A stretch of 64,000 nt of DNA from Gammaproteobacteria bacterium (GCA_026195255.1 JAPHSS010000008.1:62001-126000); one strand, 5' to 3'; shown: positions 1-9,476, counted from the stretch's first letter. Notes: generated by a model not told the origin, from the letters alone. Numbers and translations: made by a program.

Positions 1-1141
1 CAGTCAAACCATAACCCTGCAATAAAGGTAAACCCAGGCCGATAAATAATCTGGCGACATCTTCTGACAATGCAGCACCGCCACAAATCGCAACCCTCAA
101 TTCACCGCCTAATTTTTCCAGTACTTTAGACGCAACCAGTTTATTTAATGTAGGCCAGAAGATTAAGCCGGGGTACCAGCCTGCACGCCCCTGGTCATGT
201 AAAAATTTTCGCCAACCTACATTAACAGCAGACTTGAATAAAAAATTTGCAATAAATGATTTCTGTTTTAATCCTTGTTGTATTTTTCCATATACTCGTT
301 CATAAATTCTCGGTACAGAAATTAATGTGGTGGGTTTGATGTTTTGTAAATCATCAGCCAATGTGGCAATCGATCGTGCATAAACGACTTCTGCCCCTAT
401 AATCATTGGCAAATAATAACCTGCAGTGCGCTCTAACATATGAGATAAGGGTAAAAACGAAAGGAATCGCTCATTGGATTCCCATTTATTACATACCGCT
501 GATGCAAATGCATTTGCAAGTATGTTTTTATGAGACAACATAACACCTTTCGAGCGCCCCGTTGTGCCCGAAGTATAAACAATCGATGCCAGGTCATCTG
601 TATTTATTTCTGTGGTCTGTAATGTGCCATTTAAACCAAACACCCAGTCAGACAAAGACTCAAGTTTGCTATCATCTGGTTCATCATCTTCAGAAATACG
701 TTTTAAACTAATTATTCGCTGCAAGCCACCCAGATCAATATCTGCTTTTAACAAACGATTCCACTGAGGTCGATCCTGCACAAATAAAATTTTAATCTCT
801 GCATGATTAATAATATATGCGACGTTATCAGGGCGATCATCAACATATAATGGCACGGTCACCAAACCCAAACCCAGTGCGGCCTGGTCAAACACAACCC
901 ATTCGCGACTGTTTTTAATCATGATGGCGACTTTGTCGCCAGGTTGTAAACCATCTTTAATAAATGCAGCTTGCCAGCGAGCTATTTCGTTTGCCATTTC
1001 CTTCCAGCTGGAAACGGTCCATTGCTGGCTGGCTATATCATATTGTCGATATGCGGGGCTATCAGGTGTTTTATTTAAGCGTTCACGAAACAAGCCAGGC
1101 AAGCTATGCACATCTGACTCTTGAATAAGTTCTATTTCCAT
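1..1141 (-). CDS. Long-chain acyl-CoA synthetase (AMP-forming), partial
   Basis: This enzyme activates a fatty acid with ATP and joins it to coenzyme A through an acyl-AMP intermediate. Reading leftwards from ATG at 1141, the frame stays open to the window edge and gives about 380 N-terminal residues. The AMP-binding P-loop YTSGTTGRSKGVMLSHKN is at about residues 184-201, and FLPLSHMLER and the Thr/Val-Pro-Arg-Ile-Tyr-Glu-Arg segment typical of the FadD15/FAA1 branch follow. The C-terminal part with the adenylate lid lies outside the window. It is probably a single-gene unit, separated from the next leftward gene by about 110 bases. The family call is firm; chain-length preference is unknown. 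Confidence 0.93.
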   Translation of the reverse strand, partial: MEIELIQESDVHSLPGLFRERLNKTPDSPAYRQYDIASQQWTVSSWKEMANEIARWQAAFIKDGLQPGDKVAIMIKNSREWVVFDQAALGLGLVTVPLYVDDRPDNVAYIINHAEIKILFVQDRPQWNRLLKADIDLGGLQRIISLKRISEDDEPDDSKLESLSDWVFGLNGTLQTTEINTDDLASIVYTSGTTGRSKGVMLSHKNILANAFASAVCNKWESNERFLSFLPLSHMLERTAGYYLPMIIGAEVVYARSIATLADDLQNIKPTTLISVPRIYERVYGKIQQGLKQKSFIANFLFKSAVNVGWRKFLHDQGRAGWYPGLIFWPTLNKLVASKVLEKLGGELRVAICGGAALSEDVARLFIGLGLPLLQGYGLT

Positions 1142-1250
1142 TTATATAACAACCCTGTTTTGAGTATTTAATACTTATTATATATTTTTACTAATAATAC
1201 TGCTTTTATTTATTTTCACCAGTTAATTACTAATTTCTTAACTTTACCGT

Positions 1251-1775
1251 TTATTGCAACCACCATAACCTAAACCTTAAACCCATTTCAGATGTATAAC
1301 CTCTTTCAATAAATTGTATTACACCTTTTTTATCAACAATAAAACTAGTTGGCACACCTTTTACAGCAAATACTTTTGCCCACTCAGCATCCTCATCAAC
1401 GATAACTATTGGCAAGTTTAAATGTTCATCTTTTAGATATTTGCGAACCTCTGCGGTACCTTCGCTCCAGGAAGCAATACTAATAACCTGATAATCTTTA
1501 GCAATATTTTCAATATTATCATTTTCGAACTGACAAATTGGACACCAGGTTGCCCAAAAGTGAATCAACAAAGGCTTATCTTGAAAATCACGTGAATCAA
1601 TTTTTTCATTATTTAATGAAGTCGCTAAAATAACCGGTGCCAGCCCCTGTATATTACCTACCGACTGCCAGGCTCGAATTGAAAAATAAACCACCAACAC
1701 AATAATGATTTGCAGCACTATTTTTAATAATGTATTTTTCTTAACTATTTCTATTATATTTTTTATAAAACTCAT
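1251..1775 (-). CDS. Membrane-anchored thioredoxin-like protein disulfide reductase (TlpA/ScsD type)
   Basis: The 174-residue product has a single N-terminal membrane segment (about residues 16-34) and then a thioredoxin fold facing the periplasm. The redox motif is WCPIC at residues 77-81 and the cis-proline is in GVPTS at 140-144. The WCPIC motif and overall length resemble ScsD/TlpA-like proteins that reduce periplasmic disulfides. Its ATG overlaps the end of cmoB by four bases (ATGA), so the two are probably translationally coupled, although no functional link between tRNA modification and periplasmic redox is evident. The physiological partner is unknown. Confidence 0.85.
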   Translation of the reverse strand: MSFIKNIIEIVKKNTLLKIVLQIIIVLVVYFSIRAWQSVGNIQGLAPVILATSLNNEKIDSRDFQDKPLLIHFWATWCPICQFENDNIENIAKDYQVISIASWSEGTAEVRKYLKDEHLNLPIVIVDEDAEWAKVFAVKGVPTSFIVDKKGVIQFIERGYTSEMGLRFRLWWLQ

Positions 1776-2743
1776 GGAGCCTCTGCAGTGAAGATAGCCC
1801 TTAATGGCGCAGGGTAGCCCTCTATGGTTTTGCTCATATCATCAGGGTCAAGAAAATCTTTTAATGAATGGTATTGCATCCAGTCGGTTGATCTTTGTTC
1901 CTCCTGACTAGTAAAACTTTCATCAACTAATTTAACGTTTTTAAAACCACAACGCTGCAACCACTTAATCATTGCTTTACTACTAGGCAGAAACCAGACA
2001 TTTCGCATTTGCGCATATCTATCTTCAGGCATTAACACCTGGGATTCATCCCCCCTGATAACCAGCGTCTCCAGCACTAATTCACCAGCCGGTTTCAAAC
2101 ATTGTCTTAACTGATATAAATGATCAACAGGCGATTTTCGATGATAAAAAACACCCATAGAAAAAACCGTATCAAATGCCTTTAAATCATCTGGAACGGC
2201 TTCAATTCCAAGTGGCAACACATATACGCGATCTTCTTTTATGAAATGCTGCAAAGCCTGAAACTGCATTACAAACAATGGGGATGGATCTATACCTATA
2301 ACCAGTTCTGCACCCATGCCACGCATGCGCCATCCGTGATAACCATTACCACAACCTACATCTAAAACTGTTTTTCCTGCCAAAGGTTTTATATTTGAAG
2401 ACAAACGTTGCCATTTCAAATCTGAACGCCATTCCGTATCAACAAACACGCCATGAATATCAAAAGGGCCTTTTCTCCATGGCATCAATTGTTTTAATAC
2501 ATTTTTCAGCTCATCTTTTTCAATTTCACTTAATGGTTTTTTCGGGCTAACTGTAATTTTAGCTGAATTCAAGTCTACCTGTAATGCTTCAATTTCTGGC
2601 AATGACTGCAGTGCTTTTTTCCAGCCAGGTAAGTTTCCATATGTATCATTACACAAGCCCTGCTCAATTTGCTGCTCTAAACTGGCTAACCATGGTTCAA
2701 GATCTGTGCCGCGCATTAATTCAAACAATCGATTGAAATTCAT
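1772..2743 (-). CDS. cmoB: tRNA U34 carboxymethyltransferase CmoB
   Basis: CmoB transfers the carboxymethyl group of carboxy-S-adenosylmethionine to 5-hydroxyuridine at position 34 of tRNAs, giving cmo5U. The product is 323 residues, the same length as the E. coli enzyme. It shows the N-terminal region ending in the PWRKGPFDIHGVFVDTEWRSDLKW signature (about residues 88-111, abbreviated here by its ends PWRKG and SDLKW) and the SAM-binding motif VLDVGCGNGYHGWRM at 126-140. It follows cmoA by 34 bases on the same strand, as in many gammaproteobacteria. Family and function are well established. Confidence 0.96.
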   Translation of the reverse strand: MNFNRLFELMRGTDLEPWLASLEQQIEQGLCNDTYGNLPGWKKALQSLPEIEALQVDLNSAKITVSPKKPLSEIEKDELKNVLKQLMPWRKGPFDIHGVFVDTEWRSDLKWQRLSSNIKPLAGKTVLDVGCGNGYHGWRMRGMGAELVIGIDPSPLFVMQFQALQHFIKEDRVYVLPLGIEAVPDDLKAFDTVFSMGVFYHRKSPVDHLYQLRQCLKPAGELVLETLVIRGDESQVLMPEDRYAQMRNVWFLPSSKAMIKWLQRCGFKNVKLVDESFTSQEEQRSTDWMQYHSLKDFLDPDDMSKTIEGYPAPLRAIFTAEAP

Positions 2744-2777
2744 TCTAAATATCTATTTAACTTTAATGTAATATAAA

Positions 2778-3539
2778 TTATTTTATAGCCAGGAAAGAGA
2801 CAAAATTAAAACACTGAAACCAGACCAGTACTTCAGAAAAACCCGCCTCTTTAAGCCGGCAAACATGTTGCTCTACTGTTTCTGTTATTAAGACATTCTC
2901 TAATGCCGATCGTTTTTGACTAATTTCGAGATCAGTGTAACCGTTTGCTTTTTTAAAATCATGATGCAAAGTAGTTAATCTATCCTGTTCCATAGAATTA
3001 CTGCATTTTATTTTTTCAGATAATAAAAATGCTCCGCCTGTATTCAAACCTGAATAAATATTATTAATCAGAGGCTCGCGAGCTTCTTTCTGTACAAATT
3101 GCATTGTGAAATTCATTACCACAAGGGAGGCATTTGTTATTTCAGATTCACATATATCAGCTAATCTAACAGTCACTTTAGCCTGACTTCTATGCTCTGA
3201 AGTCAGCGCTTTACACTTTTCGATCATAGCCAGTGAGTTATCCAGGGCAATTATCTCCACGCCCTCTACTTTTATACCTTGTTGAATCGCTAATGTCGAC
3301 GCACCCAGAGAACAGCCCAAATCATAACAATGGCTATCAGGCTGTATAAATGAATGCGTCAAAACAGGAAACATAGACAATAGAGTTGCATAACCGGGCA
3401 CAGAGCGCCCGATCATATCTTCAAATACTTTCACAACGGATTCATCAAATACAAAACCGGATATTGCCTCCCTTGGCTGGGAATACAAATTGTCCTGATC
3501 TTTATTTTTGGTGGTTTTAGATTGAGTGCTAATTTTCAT
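2778..3539 (-). CDS. cmoA: Carboxy-S-adenosyl-L-methionine synthase CmoA
   Basis: CmoA converts S-adenosylmethionine and prephenate into carboxy-SAM, the donor used by CmoB. The preferred start is the ATG at 3539, giving 253 residues, close to the roughly 247 of E. coli CmoA. A longer reading from a TTG at 3644 would add 35 residues with no resemblance to the family. Diagnostic segments are FVFDESVVKVFEDMI at 29-43, RSVPGY at 45-50 and the SAM loop YDLGCSLGAST at 72-82. The gene is first in a cmoA-cmoB-thioredoxin operon. No good Shine-Dalgarno sequence precedes the chosen ATG, so the start is the only uncertain point. Confidence 0.94.
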   Translation of the reverse strand: MKISTQSKTTKNKDQDNLYSQPREAISGFVFDESVVKVFEDMIGRSVPGYATLLSMFPVLTHSFIQPDSHCYDLGCSLGASTLAIQQGIKVEGVEIIALDNSLAMIEKCKALTSEHRSQAKVTVRLADICESEITNASLVVMNFTMQFVQKEAREPLINNIYSGLNTGGAFLLSEKIKCSNSMEQDRLTTLHHDFKKANGYTDLEISQKRSALENVLITETVEQHVCRLKEAGFSEVLVWFQCFNFVSFLAIK

Positions 3540-3729
3540 TACGTCTTCAGTGCTAATTTCTATCAGCATTTTAACAGAAGTAAGAGGTCTTACCATAGAG
3601 ACTATACATAAATCAGTGCCCGGTGTTATTTGAACTTCACCCAATGCAGGGTCAAATTTTCAAAACTCAGTATAAACACTCTTCTGCTTAGTTCACAGCA
3701 AATATATAACTCCGCAGACCCAAAACAGC

Positions 3730-5925
3730 TCAAATCTTTTTGATCAACTCTTGATTCGGCCAATCACCTTGCTGCAAACGACTAGTAGCCTCTTCAGAGG
3801 ACATAGGTTTACCAAGTAAATAACCCTGAATAACATCACATTTTGCGGTCTGTAAAAATGCCAGTTGCTCCGCAGTTTCCACACCTTCGGCTACTACTTT
3901 TATTTTCAGTCTATGCGCCATTGCAATAATCGCCTCCACTATTGCCACATCATCCTGTACCTGAGGTGTATCACATATAAATGTTCGATCTATTTTCAAT
4001 TTATCTATCGTAAACTGTTTAATATAACTAAAAGAAGAATACCCTGTACCAAAATCATCTATAGAAATATTTAATCCCATATCTGTTAATAACCGCATAC
4101 ACTCGATTGAGTTTTCAGCATCATCCATAATAGTGCTTTCAGTTAATTCCAGTTCGAGCTGTTTTATATCTGCACCTGTTTCTTTTATTGTTTCTTCTAT
4201 TATTTGCTGCATATTTTGTTCATTAAAGTCTCTGGCAGAGCAGTTAATAGACACTACAATGTCACCCAGACCCATATCTTGCCATTCCTTAATCTGAGAG
4301 CATCCCATCATTAGCATTTTTTTTGTAATAGAAAAAATTAGTCCGGTTTCTTCAGCTACGGGAATAAACTCATCCGGGTAAATCATGCCTTTAATCGGGT
4401 GATTCCATCTAATTAATGCCTCAAAACCTGTCACTCTGCCTTTACTTAAATTTGTAAACGGCTGATAATAAGCTTCAAACTGGTCATTTTCTATTGCCTG
4501 CCTAAGCTCATTACCCATACTTACCCTCTTAACGACCTCATCTCGCATTTTCTGATCAAAACACTCATAACGATTACGCCCTTTAGATTTTGCATGGTAC
4601 AAAGCTGCATCCGCATCCTGCAATAAACTGGTTACTGTTGTAGCTGTATCTTTCACAACGACTACACCGATACTTGCAGATGGGTATATATCAAAACCGG
4701 CAACTGTCAACGGCTGTTTAAGCAGATCATTTAATGACTCTGCATATTTGTGCACCCATGAGTCATCTTTATTCACGCATTTAAGAATCGCAAACTCATC
4801 GCCTCCGAGTCTTGCCAGCATTTCATTCTCATCAACTTTTTTGCTTAATAGTTTTGAAATACGGACTAATAACTTATCTCCCAACTCATGCCCAAAACAG
4901 TCATTAATAAGATTAAAATGATCAAGATCGATAAACAAAATAACTAACAATTCTTCACTATCTTTGTTAGCGAGGCATGATTTAACGTAGTCAGAAAATT
5001 GAGTTCTATTAGCAAGACCTGTTAACTCATCATGTCGCAACTGCCAGTCAAGTGCCTTACGAGCTGAAATATCACTAGCAATAAGTGTTGCTGCGACTAC
5101 TTTATTGTTTTTATAATTTGGCGTTAATCGACCTTCAGACCAGACAGTTTTATTGACCCCGTTCGAGGTTGCATACTCTATATTTTTTTGCTCTCCTTTA
5201 CTGAAAACGTCTTCAACTGTTTGTTTAACTTTTTCCCGGTACTCATCTTTAATGTCATAATAATAATTTCCTCCCACTGCCTGATTAATCATATTCCATG
5301 GATTATGATTTACAAACATGATGTTTCCTTCTTTATCAAGAGTCATAATAGTATCTTCAACACTATCGACCACTGTGCGGTACTTTTCTTCCGACTCCTC
5401 GATTTGTTGAAGCCTGGAAATACTTTCACAACTTAAACTCCATTTAGTTGTAAGCGCTGTTGTTAACTGTTGAACCTCAACCATATCAAATGGTTTTTTC
5501 AATATTATTAATCGATCAGACGCACCCAGATGATATAACACCTCATTCCATGAATAATCTGAATACGCTGTACATATAACAAGTTGAATTTGTGAGTCTA
5601 TTTGCCAAATTTGTTTTATAGTTTCCAGCCCGTCCCATCCCGGCGGCATCCGCATATCAATAAACGCCATTGCATACGGCCTGCCCTCACTATTGGCAGC
5701 TAGAACTTTTTCATAACCTTCTTCACCCTGATACGCGGAATCTAGTTCATAAACAATTGACTCGACCTGTGAAACCTCATCTGAAAACAATTTAGCTTCA
5801 ATCTCATTATATTCAGATTTACTATCTTTCTCACCAAGAATTTTTATGAAGTCTTCATGAATACGGGTATCATCATCAATAATCAATACTCTACGATTCT
5901 CGAAGTTATTCATTATCTGACTCAC
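3730..5925 (-). CDS. Response regulator with receiver, PAS, GGDEF and EAL domains
   Basis: This cytoplasmic protein (731 residues) should make and/or degrade cyclic di-GMP under control of phosphorylation. The receiver covers about 1-155: acidic pocket IIDDD at 15-19, phospho-acceptor Asp90, Thr119 and the KKP motif at 143-145, with a long extra segment between beta-1 and beta-2. A PAS domain follows (about 183-290). The GGDEF motif is intact (LARLGGDEF) but the RxxD inhibitory site upstream is absent. The EAL domain is canonical: EALIRW, ELTES, DDFGTGYSS and VAEGVET are all present, so phosphodiesterase activity is likely. The GTG start overlaps the kinase stop by four bases (an ATG lies 12 bases on), so it is the likely output of that kinase. 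Confidence 0.93.
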   Translation of the reverse strand: MSQIMNNFENRRVLIIDDDTRIHEDFIKILGEKDSKSEYNEIEAKLFSDEVSQVESIVYELDSAYQGEEGYEKVLAANSEGRPYAMAFIDMRMPPGWDGLETIKQIWQIDSQIQLVICTAYSDYSWNEVLYHLGASDRLIILKKPFDMVEVQQLTTALTTKWSLSCESISRLQQIEESEEKYRTVVDSVEDTIMTLDKEGNIMFVNHNPWNMINQAVGGNYYYDIKDEYREKVKQTVEDVFSKGEQKNIEYATSNGVNKTVWSEGRLTPNYKNNKVVAATLIASDISARKALDWQLRHDELTGLANRTQFSDYVKSCLANKDSEELLVILFIDLDHFNLINDCFGHELGDKLLVRISKLLSKKVDENEMLARLGGDEFAILKCVNKDDSWVHKYAESLNDLLKQPLTVAGFDIYPSASIGVVVVKDTATTVTSLLQDADAALYHAKSKGRNRYECFDQKMRDEVVKRVSMGNELRQAIENDQFEAYYQPFTNLSKGRVTGFEALIRWNHPIKGMIYPDEFIPVAEETGLIFSITKKMLMMGCSQIKEWQDMGLGDIVVSINCSARDFNEQNMQQIIEETIKETGADIKQLELELTESTIMDDAENSIECMRLLTDMGLNISIDDFGTGYSSFSYIKQFTIDKLKIDRTFICDTPQVQDDVAIVEAIIAMAHRLKIKVVAEGVETAEQLAFLQTAKCDVIQGYLLGKPMSSEEATSRLQQGDWPNQELIKKI

Positions 5926-7664
5926 TCTGTTATCTGTTTATCGTAAGGCAAAAGCAAAACAAAACTCGCGCCTTTTCCTAAACCATCACTTTTTACAGAA
6001 ACACTTCCACCCAGTTCATTTGCAACTATTGCACTATGATGTAAACCGAAACCATGCCCACCACGCCTCTTCTTAAATCCATATTCAAACAAGTGCGGTA
6101 CATCTTTTTTTTCAATTCCTATACCCGTATCTCTGACCTCAAGTCTAGCCATGTCATCTTCATTTGAAATGTTTAAAATTATTTCTTTTTCAGTGTTCGC
6201 TGAGTCTACTAATGCGTACTTTGCATTACTGATTAAATTTATAATTACCTGAAGTGTTTTATGTTTATCAACATACAGCTGTTTAATATCATTATAGTTT
6301 TTTACCACTTTTATGCCGTAACGCTTCATTCCCTGTAAGTTTATTTTTAATGCGTCTTCTACGAGATCCGACAACACAACCTTTTCTCTTACCCCGTAAC
6401 TACCCGCATATGATTGCTGCATACTTATTACATTTTTTATGTGGTCTATATTACTAGCCAACTCATCAAGCTCATTATATAAACCTTCTTTTTCTGCATT
6501 GAGCTGGTCGGCCAGCAACGACAGAAACCTGGGAATCTGTCGTCCTTTATCATCTTCACTAATAAAGCCTGCCAAATTATCTTTATTCTCTTCAAGCATC
6601 ATCACAATCCGATTAAGATTTTCCGCCTTCGATTTTCTCACATGCTCACGGATAACCGATGCTGATACATTTACACTATTTAGTACGTTGCCTACATTAT
6701 GCAACACACCGCTAGCGACTTCTGCCATGCCTGCATTTCTTGCTATATCGCCAATTTTTTCATTTAGCTCTTTTAGTTCGGATGTTCTTTCATACACTTT
6801 GTCTTCCAGGGTCTCATTCAGTTCCTGCAATTCATCTTCTATTCTAGCTCTTTCTCTGATTTCATTTTCAAGATCCACATTCATTTTTTCTGTTTTTAAT
6901 GCATAATTTTTTGCGGATTCAGCTAAAGCTTCTGCTTTTTCTTTTTCTTCGATTAACGCACTATCTCTGTTTTGAATTTGATCAAGCATATTGTTAAAAG
7001 AACCAATCAAAACACCTACCTCATCATCTGTGGTTTTCTCCATCCTCAAACTGTAATCTTTATTTCTACTGACTTTCTGTGCCAAATCTTTTAAGCTCGT
7101 TATTGGATCAGTGATAAACCTCATTATGCGTCGTGAAATCAAAACGGTTACAAGCATAAGCCCAATAAAAATAATTAAAGATATTTGCGCGCTCCTGATT
7201 GTTCTTTCCGTTAGCTCGCTCAAACTTGCCTTTATCTGCAATCTACCTATTGGTTCACCGTCCAGAAAGACTGGTTTAAATAAATCGACATATCCATTTA
7301 AAATTATTATATTTTCATGAGCATCGAAATCATCACAGATAAAGATATTCTTAACATCCAGATCATACTCTGCAAAAACGTTGTTTCCTGCTGTTCTTAT
7401 ACATGCAAAAACAACTGATTTATGTGATTTTAGCAAACTTAAATTACTGCCTGCTGATTCAAAATCAGAAAAAGCCAGTGACGCCACACTGCTATCGGCA
7501 ACAATATCGGCGACTACATTTAAATCTGAGATTATATTATTTTTGGAGCTTTTAAGATTTAAAGATGTAATGATTGTAAACGCTATAGCTAACATCAACC
7601 CTGTAATGCTTATATAAACAATCAATAATTTGCTATGTATACCTAAGTTTTTTAGAATGTTCAT
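5922..7664 (-). CDS. Sensor histidine kinase with CHASE8-like periplasmic domain and HAMP
   Basis: The 580-residue inner-membrane kinase has membrane segments at about 13-35 and 160-178 enclosing a periplasmic domain that resembles CHASE8, the sensor domain of YfiN/TpbB. A HAMP domain (about 178-232), a long coiled coil, a histidine region and a HATPase domain follow. The histidine box is VLHNVGNVLNSV (about 335), not the common HE/DLR form. ATP-binding motifs are NLISNAKYAL, DTGIGI and GGHGFGLHHS. The ATG overlaps the YfiR-like gene by four bases and the stop overlaps the next response regulator, so sensor, kinase and effector are one transcription unit. The CHASE8 call rests on pattern recognition and on the YfiR neighbour. 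Confidence 0.9.
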   Translation of the reverse strand: MNILKNLGIHSKLLIVYISITGLMLAIAFTIITSLNLKSSKNNIISDLNVVADIVADSSVASLAFSDFESAGSNLSLLKSHKSVVFACIRTAGNNVFAEYDLDVKNIFICDDFDAHENIIILNGYVDLFKPVFLDGEPIGRLQIKASLSELTERTIRSAQISLIIFIGLMLVTVLISRRIMRFITDPITSLKDLAQKVSRNKDYSLRMEKTTDDEVGVLIGSFNNMLDQIQNRDSALIEEKEKAEALAESAKNYALKTEKMNVDLENEIRERARIEDELQELNETLEDKVYERTSELKELNEKIGDIARNAGMAEVASGVLHNVGNVLNSVNVSASVIREHVRKSKAENLNRIVMMLEENKDNLAGFISEDDKGRQIPRFLSLLADQLNAEKEGLYNELDELASNIDHIKNVISMQQSYAGSYGVREKVVLSDLVEDALKINLQGMKRYGIKVVKNYNDIKQLYVDKHKTLQVIINLISNAKYALVDSANTEKEIILNISNEDDMARLEVRDTGIGIEKKDVPHLFEYGFKKRRGGHGFGLHHSAIVANELGGSVSVKSDGLGKGASFVLLLPYDKQITE

Positions 7665-8200
7665 CTAAGTTGTTCTGCAACCTCTAACAACTGAGATCTA
7701 TACTTTATATTTGATTTAACGCTTTTATCCACATTAATTTCAAACTTTATTTTATTCTTAACTCTTACAAAACCAATCATCCCTCCGTCTAATGCAAACC
7801 CATCAATATCACTAACTGTTAATACGACATCATTACCTATTTTATTTATAATATCTTTATGTTCATTATTTTTGGTTTTGCTAATATACGCAATATGGCA
7901 TTGAGTCTCTTCAACATAATATTTCGAGTAGGTTATTTTAATTTTCTTGTTTTTTATTTTTTTATTTGAAAGTTTATCCAGACTATCGTTGAATGGGTTT
8001 TCACCAATGACACAGATATTAAAGTTATCAGCTGTTTTAATAACCTGTTCAGGCCAGTATATAAACCTGGCGAAATTTAGCAGATATGCCGCTTTTAACT
8101 GGTATTCCCGATTAAAGTCAGCATGCACTGATGCACACCAGCTCATTGATACCAGTATTAATATAAAATAATTTCGCAAAATAATGCTTAGTTTATTCAT
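7661..8200 (-). CDS. YfiR-like periplasmic regulator (DUF4154)
   Basis: The 179-residue product has a signal peptide ending near VHA (about residue 27). Its mature part begins with the YfiR pattern EYQLKAAYLLNFARFIYWP (residues 32-50), followed by FNICVIGENPF. Cys63 and Cys101 are placed like one conserved disulfide of YfiR. In Pseudomonas, YfiR binds the periplasmic domain of the diguanylate cyclase YfiN and represses it until released. Here the adjacent membrane partner is a CHASE8-type histidine kinase, so this protein probably gates the kinase in response to envelope or redox stress. The repressor role is inference from the family. Confidence 0.88.
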   Translation of the reverse strand: MNKLSIILRNYFILILVSMSWCASVHADFNREYQLKAAYLLNFARFIYWPEQVIKTADNFNICVIGENPFNDSLDKLSNKKIKNKKIKITYSKYYVEETQCHIAYISKTKNNEHKDIINKIGNDVVLTVSDIDGFALDGGMIGFVRVKNKIKFEINVDKSVKSNIKYRSQLLEVAEQLR

Positions 8201-8252
8201 TTAAAAAAGGCTTACACTTCAATTCACATAACATCCTTTGTTTTATCCTTTC

Positions 8253-8849
8253 TTACTTGTCTTTATCTGCTAATTCTTTTTTAAGTATTTCCATATTAAA
8301 ATGACAATCATCTAAATCAGTTGTCAGTGTGCTTATGTGTGCTTTTTGCTCACTTGTCTTGCCCGCCCTCCTTGTCATGGCTAATGCCATTTGTTGAGCC
8401 TCATCCGCATCAAAAGGTTTTTTCAACACTAGAAGGTGATCTGATGGCCCTAAAATATCGATGATGTCTACCCATGAATAATCAGAATAAGCTGTACATA
8501 TAACGATTTCCATCGACGGGTATTGTTCCCATATTTTTGAAATTGTTTTTATTCCATCGAGACCTGGAGGCATTCTTACATCCATGAACACTAATGAGTA
8601 ACCATCCCCTTCTAATTCGGCTTTTTCAATCATTTTCAAAGCTTCTTCACCTTGAAATGCTGACTCAAGCTCATAATTAATATCTTTATAAACAGGATCC
8701 TGCCTGGTTTTACCAAACAGGCTATCAGCCATATCATCCAGATCCCTGCCGATACTGTCATTAGTCATCAGTATCTTACGAAAGTCTTCGTGTATAGAGG
8801 GGCTGTCATCGACAATCAAGATTCTATTATTTTTCATTACTACACTCAC
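8253..8849 (-). CDS. Stand-alone response regulator receiver with C-terminal coiled coil
   Basis: The 198-residue product is a receiver domain without a recognised output domain. It aligns without gaps over 150 residues to the receiver of the GGDEF-EAL protein two genes downstream: phospho-acceptor Asp90, CTAYSDYSW at 118-126 and LKKPFD at 142-147 fall at identical positions in both. A short helical tail with heptad character follows (about 165-198). It is the first gene of the operon, 52 bases before the YfiR-like gene. It may act as a phosphate sink, a competitor, or a regulator by protein contact. The start is GTG at 8849 or ATG at 8837. Confidence 0.9.
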   Translation of the reverse strand: MSVVMKNNRILIVDDSPSIHEDFRKILMTNDSIGRDLDDMADSLFGKTRQDPVYKDINYELESAFQGEEALKMIEKAELEGDGYSLVFMDVRMPPGLDGIKTISKIWEQYPSMEIVICTAYSDYSWVDIIDILGPSDHLLVLKKPFDADEAQQMALAMTRRAGKTSEQKAHISTLTTDLDDCHFNMEILKKELADKDK

Positions 8850-8979
8850 TACTTTCTCTTCAGATTACCGATGAAGTTGCTTGATTTAAAAGATGTAAAT
8901 CATAATATAATGCTTATTCTTCCATATTACATAGAATAGACCTATTTTAGAGACATTGCTGACCGTTTGGAGATCGAAA

Positions 8980-9450
8980 TTGATCATTATTGACTATTTA
9001 GGATGTCATTCTCAATTTACACCCATACTCGCCCAATGGCATCAGGACGAGTGGAGAAACATTAGTCCCGACCTATCAACCAGAAAACGAGTTGATCTAT
9101 ATAAATCATATAAAAGTGAAGCCGTTATTCCGAGCTGTTTAATTGCAATGTCTGACGGCAAACTGGCGGGTTCGTCTAGTTTAGTGTTTTCTGATATGGA
9201 TACACATAGCCACCTCACACCCTGGCTCGCAAGTGTTTACGTTCATAAAAAATTTCGCTGCCAGGGCATTGCTAGCCAGCTAATACAACGATGTATCGAA
9301 AATGCGCATCAATCCGGTGCTAAAACTTTATATTTATTTACAGCCGATCAATCAAGCTTTTATATGAAACGCGGCTGGAATATGCTTGAAACTACTAAAT
9401 ATCACGCTGAACTAGTCGACATTATGTATTACGACCTTAACACCATTTAA
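8980..9450 (+). CDS. GNAT-family N-acetyltransferase
   Basis: The product (156 residues) has the GNAT fold: a central strand ending LTPWLASVYVHKKFRCQGIA, where R-x-x-G-x-A forms the acetyl-CoA pyrophosphate loop, and a C-terminal TLYLFTADQSSFYMKRGW segment typical of the family. The start is taken as TTG at 8980 because GGAGA lies six bases upstream; a TTG at 8956 would add eight residues without a better ribosome site. It is transcribed divergently from the signalling operon and is followed 26 bases later by the oxygenase-like gene. The acceptor substrate cannot be told from the sequence. Confidence 0.85.
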   Translation: MIIIDYLGCHSQFTPILAQWHQDEWRNISPDLSTRKRVDLYKSYKSEAVIPSCLIAMSDGKLAGSSSLVFSDMDTHSHLTPWLASVYVHKKFRCQGIASQLIQRCIENAHQSGAKTLYLFTADQSSFYMKRGWNMLETTKYHAELVDIMYYDLNTI

Positions 9451-9476
9451 TTTTTTACCCACGAGCTACAAACCCA

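Noticed and set aside
3540-3644. Upstream extension of cmoA from TTG at 3644
   Set aside because: The added 35 residues are unlike CmoA and the ATG at 3539 gives the normal length.
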